DNA of 61,872 bases, taken from the IMG/VR virus record IMGVR_UViG_3300032677_000032, positions 1-61,872 of that record; one strand, given 5' to 3'. A program made the position numbers and the translations under genes. A model generated the notes under the pieces. It saw nothing but the letters and a program-made list of their open reading frames with translations, searched no databases and was not told the origin of the DNA. This stretch comes from a virus. Shown here piece by piece: positions 54,025 to 61,854 of the stretch (positions are counted from its first letter, which is position 1; every line of letters begins with the position of its first letter).

Positions 54025-55466
54025 GTCATTCTCAATCCGCTAAAATCTTTACGACCGGCAGCCTTAGTCATCCACTTCATATTGTCTTCTTCGTTAGCAC
54101 GAATACCGACCTGAGTGTTGTCCATTACCGGCTTGTCCTGATACTTATCTTTCTTAGGACCTTCTAGAATATTCTCTTGCTCAGAATCATCCACATCATG
54201 AAAACGCATCTTAGACTTGTTTACACCGATAACGAACCTCTTGTTTTCATTGATATCGCTATAGCGGTTCTTCAACTGCTTGACAAGGATCTGGTTCATT
54301 TCAGCCAGTTCATCTGTTACCATCAGAGCAAACATGAAGTCTACTGTTGCAGGCAAGCCAAATGATTCAGAGGTGTTGTCTAGCCCAAGATCAGAAGAGT
54401 TATAACCATCACGATTTGACTGTGTAGCCGTGATGATTGGTAGATCAAACTCAACCGCAAGACCACGTAGTTCTTCGGCAATCGACTTGATGTACATATA
54501 ACTATTTACAGAACCACCCATCTTCATACGTGTAGACGCACAGATGTTTAGATAGTCAATATAGATCACATCTGGCTTGAAGTTCTTCTTAATACGAAGT
54601 TCTTGCAATAGATGCCGGAAGTGTGCAGCACCAGCAGATGATGTTGGATACTCCTTGATAATCAACTTGCCTTGTGTTGACGACTTGATTCGATTGATCT
54701 TCTTATTGAAAGAATCTTTCGGTAGATCACGAAGTTCGTCCATCGTGATATTCATCAAGTTGGCGTCAATACGTTCTGCAATACGCTCTTCAGACATTTC
54801 CATGGTGATATAGAGAACGTTCTTGCCCATGTCCAGATGATTTGCTGCACAGTGAGTCATAAACATCGTCTTACCAACGCCTGTGGACGCTAGAATACAA
54901 GACAACGTTTTCTTAGATACACCACCCTTAGTAATCTTATTGAAATACTTTAGGTCGAACTCTAGCTTCTCTTCCTTCAGATGGTAGAAGTCATACCGCT
55001 GTTCAGCATCACCAAGAAAGTCATGCCCGATGTTTGTATCAAAAGAGACTGCCAGAGCCTCAGTTAGAATCTCTGGCAATGCTCCTTTACCGCGTTTGTC
55101 ATCTTTGCCATCAATGATCTTGATGGAGTCCATGATTGCATTATAGACGGCTCGTTCTTGACAGAACTTCTCCGTTTCGTTAAACAACCAATCAATGGAC
55201 GTAGCCAAGTCTGCATTGAATGTCTGTACAGTATCTTTGCAGATTGAATACTCATCTTCACTAATATTTGTGAGAGACAAGATTTCAGACTGCAAAGCTT
55301 CCTTTGTAGGCACCCTGTAATAAGTCTTGACATACTTGTCAATAAGTCCAAACACGATCTTGTTAGGCCGTGTTTGGAAGTATTCGGTCTTCAGGAATGG
55401 GATCACCTTTCTGCAATATTCTTCATTATAAAGTAGATGTGAAAAGATTACCTGTTCTTCAATCAC
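54021..55466 (-). CDS. Replicative DNA helicase, gp41/DnaB family
   Basis: 481 residues, GTG start overlapping the small upstream gene as GTGA. The RecA-like core has LSCILASTGVGKTMFMTH (Walker A), NVLYITMEMSEERIAERI, PDVIYIDYLNIC (Walker B) and TATQSNRDGYN (motif 4). Unwinds DNA at the fork together with the gp61-type primase at 16499. Confidence 0.95.
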   Translation of the reverse strand: MIEEQVIFSHLLYNEEYCRKVIPFLKTEYFQTRPNKIVFGLIDKYVKTYYRVPTKEALQSEILSLTNISEDEYSICKDTVQTFNADLATSIDWLFNETEKFCQERAVYNAIMDSIKIIDGKDDKRGKGALPEILTEALAVSFDTNIGHDFLGDAEQRYDFYHLKEEKLEFDLKYFNKITKGGVSKKTLSCILASTGVGKTMFMTHCAANHLDMGKNVLYITMEMSEERIAERIDANLMNITMDELRDLPKDSFNKKINRIKSSTQGKLIIKEYPTSSAGAAHFRHLLQELRIKKNFKPDVIYIDYLNICASTRMKMGGSVNSYMYIKSIAEELRGLAVEFDLPIITATQSNRDGYNSSDLGLDNTSESFGLPATVDFMFALMVTDELAEMNQILVKQLKNRYSDINENKRFVIGVNKSKMRFHDVDDSEQENILEGPKKDKYQDKPVMDNTQVGIRANEEDNMKWMTKAAGRKDFSGLRMT

Positions 55467-55615
55467 TTAACATCCTCCTGATAGTCAATAAGTCTCATGA
55501 ACTCTTGACGCTTTTTATAGTGCCAACCCATCTTGCTAATCCAACCAGTGCCTGGATTAGATCCTTGTTCATTCAAATATTCTTTGAACTTAACTTCAAA
55601 CTCTTCTTTAGTCAA
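55463..55615 (-). CDS. Small protein between uvsX and helicase genes
   Basis: 50 residues with TTG start overlapping the uvsX stop: MTKEEFEVKFKEYLNEQGSN, ends YQEDVK. The stop overlaps the helicase start (GTGA). A small gene sits at a similar spot in many T4-like genomes. Unknown function. Confidence 0.6.
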   Translation of the reverse strand: MTKEEFEVKFKEYLNEQGSNPGTGWISKMGWHYKKRQEFMRLIDYQEDVK

Positions 55616-56673
55616 TCCGCTTCTCCGTAGATATCCGAGATATCTTCATTAGATACCATATCTTCCTGTGCAAGTCTATAGTTATCCTCAATATACTTGC
55701 GGAAAGATTTTGATTTCAAAACAGGAAGCCAGAAATCTTTGGTGTCTGTATCTGCACGGCGATAGTTCTTTGGTAGAACTTCGCCAGTTTCCATGTCAAC
55801 TTGCTGATACCAACCGTTCTTTGGCTTAATCACATGACCAGAATCTAGAGCAACATCTAGTAGACCAGACCATGTTGAGATACCACCTTCAAAACGAACT
55901 TCAATAGGAATCTTGGACTTTTCACGAACATGGCGTGACTTTTCAACATTGATGATGAAGTTGTAACCAGTGACTTCGGTGCCATCTTTCTCTTGTTGAC
56001 GACCAATGATGAAGATTGTATCAGCAGAATAATAGATACCAGTACCACCAGATACGACGGCCTTTGAGTACATTTCCTGTGTCTGGTATGTGTGATTCAC
56101 AACGACCATTGGAATGTCTTTGATGTTTAGATGTGGCGTAATCATACGAAACACAGACTTGATCTGCTTCGCCCGTGACATATCTGCAACAGACTTGCCA
56201 TCCTTGGCATCATCAACTTCTTTCTTAGAAGCCAAGTTACCAACAGAGTCAACAAAGATGATTACCTTGTCGCCACGAGAAATCACTTCAAGTTGCTGCA
56301 TAACATCAAACTTGAACTGTTCAACGTCGGTGATTGGACTATGAATAACACGAGTAGTATCAATGCCAATGGTTTCAAAATACTTCTTACCAGCACCAAA
56401 CTCCGAGTCGTAAAAGAGACAGATAGCTTCAGGATATTTGTCAAGGTACGCTTTGACTTCTAGAAGACAGAAGAATGACTTGAAGTGCTTTGATGGACCA
56501 CACCAGAGAGTTAGACCTGGTGTAATACCACCGTCTAGACTACCTGATAGTGCAACATTGAGCATGGGAATGGAAGTCTGAATCATGTCCTTCTTATTAA
56601 AGAACTTGGAATCCGATAGCACATCTGCTTCCTTGATTGTGCTTGCTTTACGTAGTTTGTCTAGAATGCTCAT
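55612..56673 (-). CDS. uvsX: UvsX/RecA-like recombinase
   Basis: 353 residues from the ATG at 56673 (MSILDKLRKASTIKEAD), AAGGAG upstream; a GTG frame extension is not needed. LTLWCGPSKHFKSFF is the UvsX-type Walker A; KVIIFVDSVGN is Walker B; VVNHTYQTQEMYSKAVVSGG covers loop L1/L2. Promotes strand exchange for recombination-dependent replication. Confidence 0.95.
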   Translation of the reverse strand: MSILDKLRKASTIKEADVLSDSKFFNKKDMIQTSIPMLNVALSGSLDGGITPGLTLWCGPSKHFKSFFCLLEVKAYLDKYPEAICLFYDSEFGAGKKYFETIGIDTTRVIHSPITDVEQFKFDVMQQLEVISRGDKVIIFVDSVGNLASKKEVDDAKDGKSVADMSRAKQIKSVFRMITPHLNIKDIPMVVVNHTYQTQEMYSKAVVSGGTGIYYSADTIFIIGRQQEKDGTEVTGYNFIINVEKSRHVREKSKIPIEVRFEGGISTWSGLLDVALDSGHVIKPKNGWYQQVDMETGEVLPKNYRRADTDTKDFWLPVLKSKSFRKYIEDNYRLAQEDMVSNEDISDIYGEAD

Positions 56674-56715
56674 ATAATCTCCTTGGTTTAAACCAGTATT
56701 CACTGTATCACAAAA

Positions 56716-56967
56716 TCACTTCTTAGGCAATGTTTTTCCAGCGATCTTGTATAGTTTCTTGCGAAACTCTTCAATCTTTGCAGCACGATTTGGCCAATGG
56801 ATGACATCTTTGTCTGCATCCTTGGCTAGATTGTCTAGTAGTGGTGTGATTGCTGCTAGTAGCTTGTCAATCGTTTGATCGTTCTTTGTTGTCTTAGAGA
56901 CAATAATCGGTGCTGCAATATCTTCCGATGTGGTCGATGTGAAGCCAAAATCAAAATCTTCGTCCAT
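56716..56967 (-). CDS. Small acidic protein between polymerase and uvsX
   Basis: 83 residues from the ATG at 56967 (TAATG overlap with polymerase). MDEDFDFGFTSTTSEDIAAP then helix IDKLLAAITPLLDNLAKDA and WPNRAAKIEEFRKKL. A conserved neighbour of gp43/uvsX in marine T4-like phages. Unknown function, perhaps replication-associated. Confidence 0.78.
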   Translation of the reverse strand: MDEDFDFGFTSTTSEDIAAPIIVSKTTKNDQTIDKLLAAITPLLDNLAKDADKDVIHWPNRAAKIEEFRKKLYKIAGKTLPKK

Positions 56968-59474
56968 TAGCTGAAAAAGTCCTCTAGTGTTGCGATCTTC
57001 TCTGACTTCCAACCAATCACATCCAGAATGCCCTGTAGTGGTGCAATGAACGCTTTATCAAACTGCATTGGATAGTCGATGTACTTCTCCAAATCAAACT
57101 CTGATGGCAACTCAGATGGACAGGAGATGACATTTGTTCTAGCGGGATTAGGTGTTTTCATGTAACAGAACTTCACCTTATCACCGTTTGTTATCTGCTC
57201 GTATTTATTACCTAGTCCATGACGCTCTAGCATACGATTGTACAGAATACTGCCACGAACATGAATAGGAGTACCAGAAGCATACGTTTCAATGTCTTTG
57301 GTTTCATACTTGTCTAGATCACTGACACCACGAGGGAATGCCACTTCCTCAAAAGGCAACTGTGTAAACATTTTACGAAAATCTGCGATGAACGTTTGCA
57401 GTGTCGTTTCACTTTCGTTCATGACAAGATTTAATGCCTTCTTAATATTATCACGACAAGATTGTGGTGTTGATGATTTGACCGCTTCAATGCCAGACAT
57501 CTTTAGCTTTGCCGAATCGTATGCAACCCCTTCTTGATTCCAGACGTTTAGAATGTATCGCTTCTTTGCTGTCCAGATGGCTTTATCGGCAATAGCTTCA
57601 CGCTTCATGAACATCTTTTGTGCATATGCATTCATCCGAACAGATAGTTCCAGATATGCTTTATCGATGAATGGTTCAATCTTACTAAGGCAAAACTTAT
57701 CTAGAACTTCAACGATCTTCTTTGTGTCCGTTTCATCTGGCATGATCTTGTCGACCAGAGGTGCTAGTGTCACATAGATAGAATCTGTATCTGATGCAAT
57801 GATATAATCATAGTCTGTCGTACCACATAGCTTGTTCAAGTATTCATTCATACGATCAGCAATCCAGCGGATGGAAAGCTGGCCAGACATAGTAATAGCT
57901 TCAGCGTGGTTGATGTCATACCAACGGAAGTATTTGTTGCCAAGTGCGCCATAAGCGGAGTTTAGCTGAATCTTCTTCGCCATCTGTAGGTTGTTGAGCC
58001 GTGCAATCTCTTTAGCAAGCTTAGGATCTTTGGTCTTTTCATACATCTTCTTGGCTTCGATCATCTGCTTCTTATAGACAACACGATCATCATACATCTT
58101 GGCCATGATAGCACCAAGAAAGCCCTGCTTGTCTTTGCGATATACACAACCATTGGCTGCATAAGAGTATTCAGAGCCTTGCAACCCAGTGTCTCTAACT
58201 CTCAACAGTTGATCGATGCTTAAGAAGTCCCACATCTTTTCAACAAACGTCTCGGGTGAGATGTTGTATTGTTGAATCAAATGTGGGTACAGAGAGTTAA
58301 GGTCGAATGAAACCATCCAACGATGCATACCTGTTTTTGGATCTTTAACATAACCACCAACAAGACTATCATCACTACGACCAGATTTCTTCTGATTGCC
58401 TACAACGATATTTCGTTGCATCAGATAGTTGTGGATGATTACGTCCCACTGGCGCACAGATGCTAGTGTATCCTGATAGTTTACCTTTGCGTCATAAGCA
58501 ATAGCAAACACCAGTTCAATCAGTTTCATCTTATCTTCTAGCCGATCAACGATATGAACGTCATGAATGTTGTATTCAACGTAAAGCTGAAAGTTTCTTT
58601 CATACAAATCTTGTAGACTTGTGTAACCTTGTGCTTTATAGTCTAGCTTCTGGTCACCAAGTTCGACCTTGGCAATATGATCCAAACGATAGGATTCCTG
58701 TGATGTGTATGTAAACTTCTTGTAAAGTGCCATCCAGTCAAGTACAGTGATGCCCATCATGTAGTATGATGTCATCTTACGTCCCTTGATTTCAACATCA
58801 TACTCGCGAAGCATTTGCCATGGGCTAAGACGCTTCGCAGCATCTTCTCCTAGAATCATCCGAATGCGACCAACAAGATAGGGAACGTCAAAAAACTCTA
58901 CGTTCCAACCAGTCAGCACATCTGGGCTATAATCATAGGAGTTCCAGATATCTAGAAACTTCTGAAACAGTTGGTATTCATTTTTGCATTTGTAGTAGGT
59001 GATGTTGTCTTCGTGTGGTGTATAATCTCCACAACCAAACACCGCTTTCTTACCATTGCGCGAAATGGTAATAGCAGTCACTTCATTTGGAGTTGTTTGA
59101 ATGGCAGTAGCAATATCTACATCGCCAACCACAGTTTCGATATCAAGACTGACAACAGAGATTGCAGAAGGATCGTACTTGATTTCACCTGGAAATGTGT
59201 CATACATGAATGGATAGATGAAATGGGTCATGCCATAGATTGGCATTCCATCGATGTTTTCATATTTTTTCTGAAACTCTTTTGCATCATCAACCGAATC
59301 GAAGTCGATCTTACCCACAGGAGAACCATGGATGTTTTTATACTTCGTATGTTCTGTTGTAGGAATAAACAGATATGGCTTATAGTTGACAACTTGCTTT
59401 ACTTGTTTGCCGTTTTGAATGCCGCGTACATACATCTTGCCGCGCTGCATGAATGTGTTTGTGTAATAATCCAT
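56967..59474 (-). CDS. 43: DNA polymerase, family B (gp43)
   Basis: 835 residues. N-terminal 3'-5' exonuclease: SLDIETVVGDVD (Exo I), DVLTGWNVEFFDVPYL (Exo II) and YNIHDVHIVDRLED (Exo III). Polymerase: FDLNSLYPHLIQ (motif A), KKIQLNSAYGALGN (motif B) and IIASDTDSIYV (motif C). A C-terminal PIP-like LEDFFS could bind the clamp. Its own early promoter lies at 59509. Length slightly below T4 gp43 (898). Confidence 0.98.
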   Translation of the reverse strand: MDYYTNTFMQRGKMYVRGIQNGKQVKQVVNYKPYLFIPTTEHTKYKNIHGSPVGKIDFDSVDDAKEFQKKYENIDGMPIYGMTHFIYPFMYDTFPGEIKYDPSAISVVSLDIETVVGDVDIATAIQTTPNEVTAITISRNGKKAVFGCGDYTPHEDNITYYKCKNEYQLFQKFLDIWNSYDYSPDVLTGWNVEFFDVPYLVGRIRMILGEDAAKRLSPWQMLREYDVEIKGRKMTSYYMMGITVLDWMALYKKFTYTSQESYRLDHIAKVELGDQKLDYKAQGYTSLQDLYERNFQLYVEYNIHDVHIVDRLEDKMKLIELVFAIAYDAKVNYQDTLASVRQWDVIIHNYLMQRNIVVGNQKKSGRSDDSLVGGYVKDPKTGMHRWMVSFDLNSLYPHLIQQYNISPETFVEKMWDFLSIDQLLRVRDTGLQGSEYSYAANGCVYRKDKQGFLGAIMAKMYDDRVVYKKQMIEAKKMYEKTKDPKLAKEIARLNNLQMAKKIQLNSAYGALGNKYFRWYDINHAEAITMSGQLSIRWIADRMNEYLNKLCGTTDYDYIIASDTDSIYVTLAPLVDKIMPDETDTKKIVEVLDKFCLSKIEPFIDKAYLELSVRMNAYAQKMFMKREAIADKAIWTAKKRYILNVWNQEGVAYDSAKLKMSGIEAVKSSTPQSCRDNIKKALNLVMNESETTLQTFIADFRKMFTQLPFEEVAFPRGVSDLDKYETKDIETYASGTPIHVRGSILYNRMLERHGLGNKYEQITNGDKVKFCYMKTPNPARTNVISCPSELPSEFDLEKYIDYPMQFDKAFIAPLQGILDVIGWKSEKIATLEDFFS

Positions 59475-59508
59475 ATCACCTCAACTGTTTAGAATCTCTC
59501 AATGGCTC

Positions 59509-59537
59509 ATCTTACACCAAAGCGAGAGATTAGTAAA
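59509..59537 (-). promoter_or_regulatory. Early promoter of the polymerase operon
   Basis: TTTACT (59537-59532), 17-base spacer, TAAGAT (59514-59509). AATCTCTC (59531-59524) pairs with GAGAGATT (59500-59493), again bracketing the -10 box with a different arm sequence. Confidence 0.75.
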
Positions 59538-60276
59538 CAGATAAATGTCGATCTTGCATTTTTATCAGATATTCGTTTAGCTTATCAATGTAGCCCATAT
59601 TACGTAACTCCTTAAAGAGGAGGTTCTCAACAGAAAGTTCACCAGATTTGTGAATACCAGAAGAACGCATATTGCGGATCTTGATCTTGAGGCGCTTAAT
59701 GTCCTCGCTATGGTCACCAGTCTTTGTGAGAACATCTTCGATCTGTTTGATTAGATGTTCAAGTCTATTCTTAAAGCCTGTGTCATTGTGAAAGTCACCT
59801 GGCTTCTCTTTTCTTGGCTTGAACAGCCACTTGTCTTGCATTAGAGAGTAGACACCACGATTTGCTTTAGGTGACACCAACTTCTCTCTATAACTCTGCG
59901 CATATAGTTCAACAGGATATCCCATGACAGTCAGCGATGGATGTTTGTATCCCCATAAAAGTTTCTTATCATAAAGATAATCATCAAGATACACGCGGTT
60001 GATACCTGGAATCTTTGGAATGTTGATCAGTAGATGAACGTCTAGATCGGAATGTGGTGTATAGTTATAGTTTGCATTGCCACCAGTGAACACGATGTCT
60101 TTGATAGCATCTTCTGGAATATTGGCAAACACAGCAAACATTCTACCAATCAATAGAAGACGTTCTTTGATGTTCTGCTTTAGTTCATCACCATCCCAGA
60201 TAAGAGGATTCAACTCATCATGATACTGAAACGTAAGAGAGATATCTTCTCTTAGAAAGTGACCAAACTTGTGCAT
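59530..60276 (-). CDS. Nucleotidyltransferase (pol beta fold) with capsid targeting-like N-terminus
   Basis: 248 residues from the ATG at 60276 (AAGGA 7 bases upstream; an ATG at 60282 is in frame). MHKFGHFLRE fits the capsid targeting pattern (L-R-E). VFTGGNANYNYTPHSDLDVH is the G-G/S...D-x-D active site of pol-beta nucleotidyltransferases, and YPVELYAQ adds the third acidic residue. Likely adds a nucleotide to RNA, protein or a small molecule. Cotranscribed with the endolysin from a late promoter. Confidence 0.8.
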   Translation of the reverse strand: MHKFGHFLREDISLTFQYHDELNPLIWDGDELKQNIKERLLLIGRMFAVFANIPEDAIKDIVFTGGNANYNYTPHSDLDVHLLINIPKIPGINRVYLDDYLYDKKLLWGYKHPSLTVMGYPVELYAQSYREKLVSPKANRGVYSLMQDKWLFKPRKEKPGDFHNDTGFKNRLEHLIKQIEDVLTKTGDHSEDIKRLKIKIRNMRSSGIHKSGELSVENLLFKELRNMGYIDKLNEYLIKMQDRHLSVY

Positions 60277-60285
60277 TGACATTCC

Positions 60286-60768
60286 TTATAGATTTTGATA
60301 AGGATCATAGTTGGCATCTGGGTACCATGAACCATTGAAGAGTTTGTTTTGATCTTTTACAGAAACAAACTGGACATGATCCATGTCCTTGAATGTATGT
60401 ACTGATTTAGGAGTGCCCCAATCTGCACCAGAGATAAGACCGTGCTTTGTTGCTAGTCTGCAAAGGAACGTATAGTCGCCTTCAAATGAAGGTTGACCAT
60501 TGACCAGCTTTACGATATCACAAGCAAGCCCATAGTGATGTACACCAACATTCTTCAGCTTCGTGGCATGTTGATTGAAGAGTTGTACCTGGCGTTCATC
60601 TGAGCGATAAGTTTCTAGGATCTTTAGTGGTTGACCAGCAGCAGCAGATTCTGCCATAAGTGCCTCGACTTTGGCTTTGAACGCTGGGAATAACAAGTCT
60701 AAAGAGTTTACCATGTTTGTTGTATGAAACAATGGGCTCTTTTGGATTACATCTGTGTAGAAACTCAT
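60286..60768 (-). CDS. Endolysin, M15 L-Ala-D-Glu/D-Ala-D-Ala peptidase family
   Basis: 160 residues. ILETYRSDERQVQLFNQ (Y-R-S), GVHHYGLACDIV (H-x-x-G-x-A-x-D) and KDMDHVQF (D-x-x-H) are the zinc and catalytic residues of VanY/M15 peptidases. No signal peptide, so it needs a holin. Its late promoter and a terminator hairpin lie just upstream. Confidence 0.9.
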   Translation of the reverse strand: MSFYTDVIQKSPLFHTTNMVNSLDLLFPAFKAKVEALMAESAAAGQPLKILETYRSDERQVQLFNQHATKLKNVGVHHYGLACDIVKLVNGQPSFEGDYTFLCRLATKHGLISGADWGTPKSVHTFKDMDHVQFVSVKDQNKLFNGSWYPDANYDPYQNL

Positions 60769-60785
60769 CGCTATAGTCCTTGAAA

Positions 60786-60815
60786 CAAAAAGAGAGGGAC
60801 AATATGCCCCTCTCT
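60786..60815 (-). terminator. Terminator upstream of the endolysin gene
   Basis: Minus-strand hairpin AGAGAGGG/CCCTCTCT with 9-base loop, followed by TTTTTGTTT. Ends transcripts from the Hsp20 side; overlaps the start of the late transcript from 60815-60822. Confidence 0.8.
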
Positions 60816-60822
60816 ATTTATA
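60815..60822 (-). promoter_or_regulatory. Late promoter of the endolysin gene
   Basis: TATAAATA on the minus strand, directly adjoining the terminator hairpin; 46 bases before the ATG. Confidence 0.68.
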
Positions 60823-60824
60823 GA

Positions 60825-60866
60825 TTATCCTAGATAATCCCATTCGTCCTCAGTATATGGCCACAT
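60825..60866 (-). CDS. Possible 13-residue micro-ORF
   Basis: MWPYTEDEWDYLG with GGAGA upstream. Very short, but the Trp/Tyr/acidic pattern resembles micro-ORFs seen in T4-like marine phages. Low certainty. Confidence 0.4.
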   Translation of the reverse strand: MWPYTEDEWDYLG

Positions 60867-60877
60867 AGACAATCTCC

Positions 60878-60973
60878 TTATAGTGCAAGAAGATTATACA
60901 TAGTGATCAAACATAGACCTGCAATGGTAAACCCTGCAACTCTTGATACAGGGACGATGTATTTTTCTAGCAT
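60878..60973 (-). CDS. Small membrane protein, 31 residues
   Basis: MLEKYIVPVSRVAGFTIAGL plus a hydrophobic end; one transmembrane helix. Its start overlaps the Hsp20 stop (TAAATG spacing). Unknown role. Confidence 0.5.
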   Translation of the reverse strand: MLEKYIVPVSRVAGFTIAGLCLITMYNLLAL

Positions 60974-61519
60974 TTATTTTCCTTCTCTTTCAGCCAGATA
61001 TTCTGCGGTAGAAGAAGATTTTTTTGTTGTATGGATATCATGTTTGTCTTGAATGTCAATCTTCTTCGGTTTCTTATGTTCTGGAATGACATACTCCAGA
61101 CCAACGCGAAGAATCCCATTTAGAAGTTCTGCGCCAGTGATTTCAACATGATCAGCAAGTGTGAACTGGCGCGTAAATGGACGCATTGCCAATCCTTGAT
61201 GTAGAAATAGTGGCCAAGTCCATTCGCCTTCTGAATCTTTCTCAGAAGATTCACCTGACTTGACATTGCCCTTAATAGTTAGTTTACCATCAGAGAGTTC
61301 AACGTCAATATCTTCGCGTGCGAAACCCGCAACTGCCACTTCAATGACATACTTGTTTCCATCAATCTTTTTGATGTTGTATGGTGGGTAGTTCGTAGAA
61401 AGCTTTGCTGTCTGCTCTGCCGCTGATGCTAGTTTCTGTACTAGAGGATCAAAGCCAACAAAAAACTTATCTATTTCTGGGGTAAAAGCAAAGCTTGAGC
61501 CGTAAAAAGTGTTAGCCAT
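60974..61519 (-). CDS. hsp20: Hsp20-family small heat shock protein
   Basis: 181 residues from the ATG at 61519 (MANTFYGSSFAFTPEIDKFF), GGAGAA upstream. Alpha-crystallin domain: YPPYNIKKIDGNKYVIEVAV, AGFAREDIDVELSDGKLTIK and LLNGILRVGLEYVIPE (the G-I-L motif). A known cargo of marine T4-like phages; may help fold virion proteins late in infection, in agreement with the late promoter at 61580. Confidence 0.94.
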   Translation of the reverse strand: MANTFYGSSFAFTPEIDKFFVGFDPLVQKLASAAEQTAKLSTNYPPYNIKKIDGNKYVIEVAVAGFAREDIDVELSDGKLTIKGNVKSGESSEKDSEGEWTWPLFLHQGLAMRPFTRQFTLADHVEITGAELLNGILRVGLEYVIPEHKKPKKIDIQDKHDIHTTKKSSSTAEYLAEREGK

Positions 61520-61579
61520 ATTAGTTCTCCTATTTAAGCGAGAGTTGATGTAATGTCTACCCATTTGGCATAGACGAGT

Positions 61580-61587
61580 TATTTATA
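61580..61587 (-). promoter_or_regulatory. Late promoter of hsp20
   Basis: TATAAATA on the minus strand, 60 bases before the ATG at 61519; overlaps the stop codon of the upstream small gene. Confidence 0.7.
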
Positions 61588-61756
61588 AACGTTTCCACTT
61601 ACTGCCGAGAAGAATCCTGGTCTTCATTCTGAACCACCAGGATTTCTCTTCTCTAAACTTTAACACGATTGCATTAGGATCACCAAATACAACCCACTCC
61701 CATATGAAGGGTGGTAGCTTCGGTGTAGGCGTCCATACTGGTTCCCATGGTTGCAT
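61583..61756 (-). CDS. Small Trp/Pro-rich protein
   Basis: 57 residues: MQPWEPVWTPTPKLPPFIWE, then basic (KTRILLGSKWKRL). The coding DNA holds a strong inverted repeat (61607-61644, AATCCTGG/CCAGGATT plus GAGAAG/CTTCTC). Unknown function. Confidence 0.62.
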   Translation of the reverse strand: MQPWEPVWTPTPKLPPFIWEWVVFGDPNAIVLKFREEKSWWFRMKTRILLGSKWKRL

Positions 61757-61783
61757 AATGTATCATCCTGAAAGTTTGTCTTT

Positions 61784-61791
61784 TATAAATA
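61784..61791 (+). promoter_or_regulatory. Late promoter of the plus-strand gene at 61855
   Basis: TATAAATA, five bases before the leader hairpin. Confidence 0.73.
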
Positions 61792-61796
61792 CTAAT

Positions 61797-61830
61797 GTAG
61801 ATCGCGGTGACTTGGCCGAAACCCATCTAC
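61797..61830 (+). ncRNA. Conserved 5' leader hairpin, copy 5 (diverged)
   Basis: Outer stem GTAGAT/ATCTAC, then CGC as in other copies, but the inner part is longer (GGT/ACC pair and a larger loop) and the spacer to the RBS differs. Confidence 0.68.
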
Positions 61831-61854
61831 TCTAGAAACTTGGGAGATTCCAGC

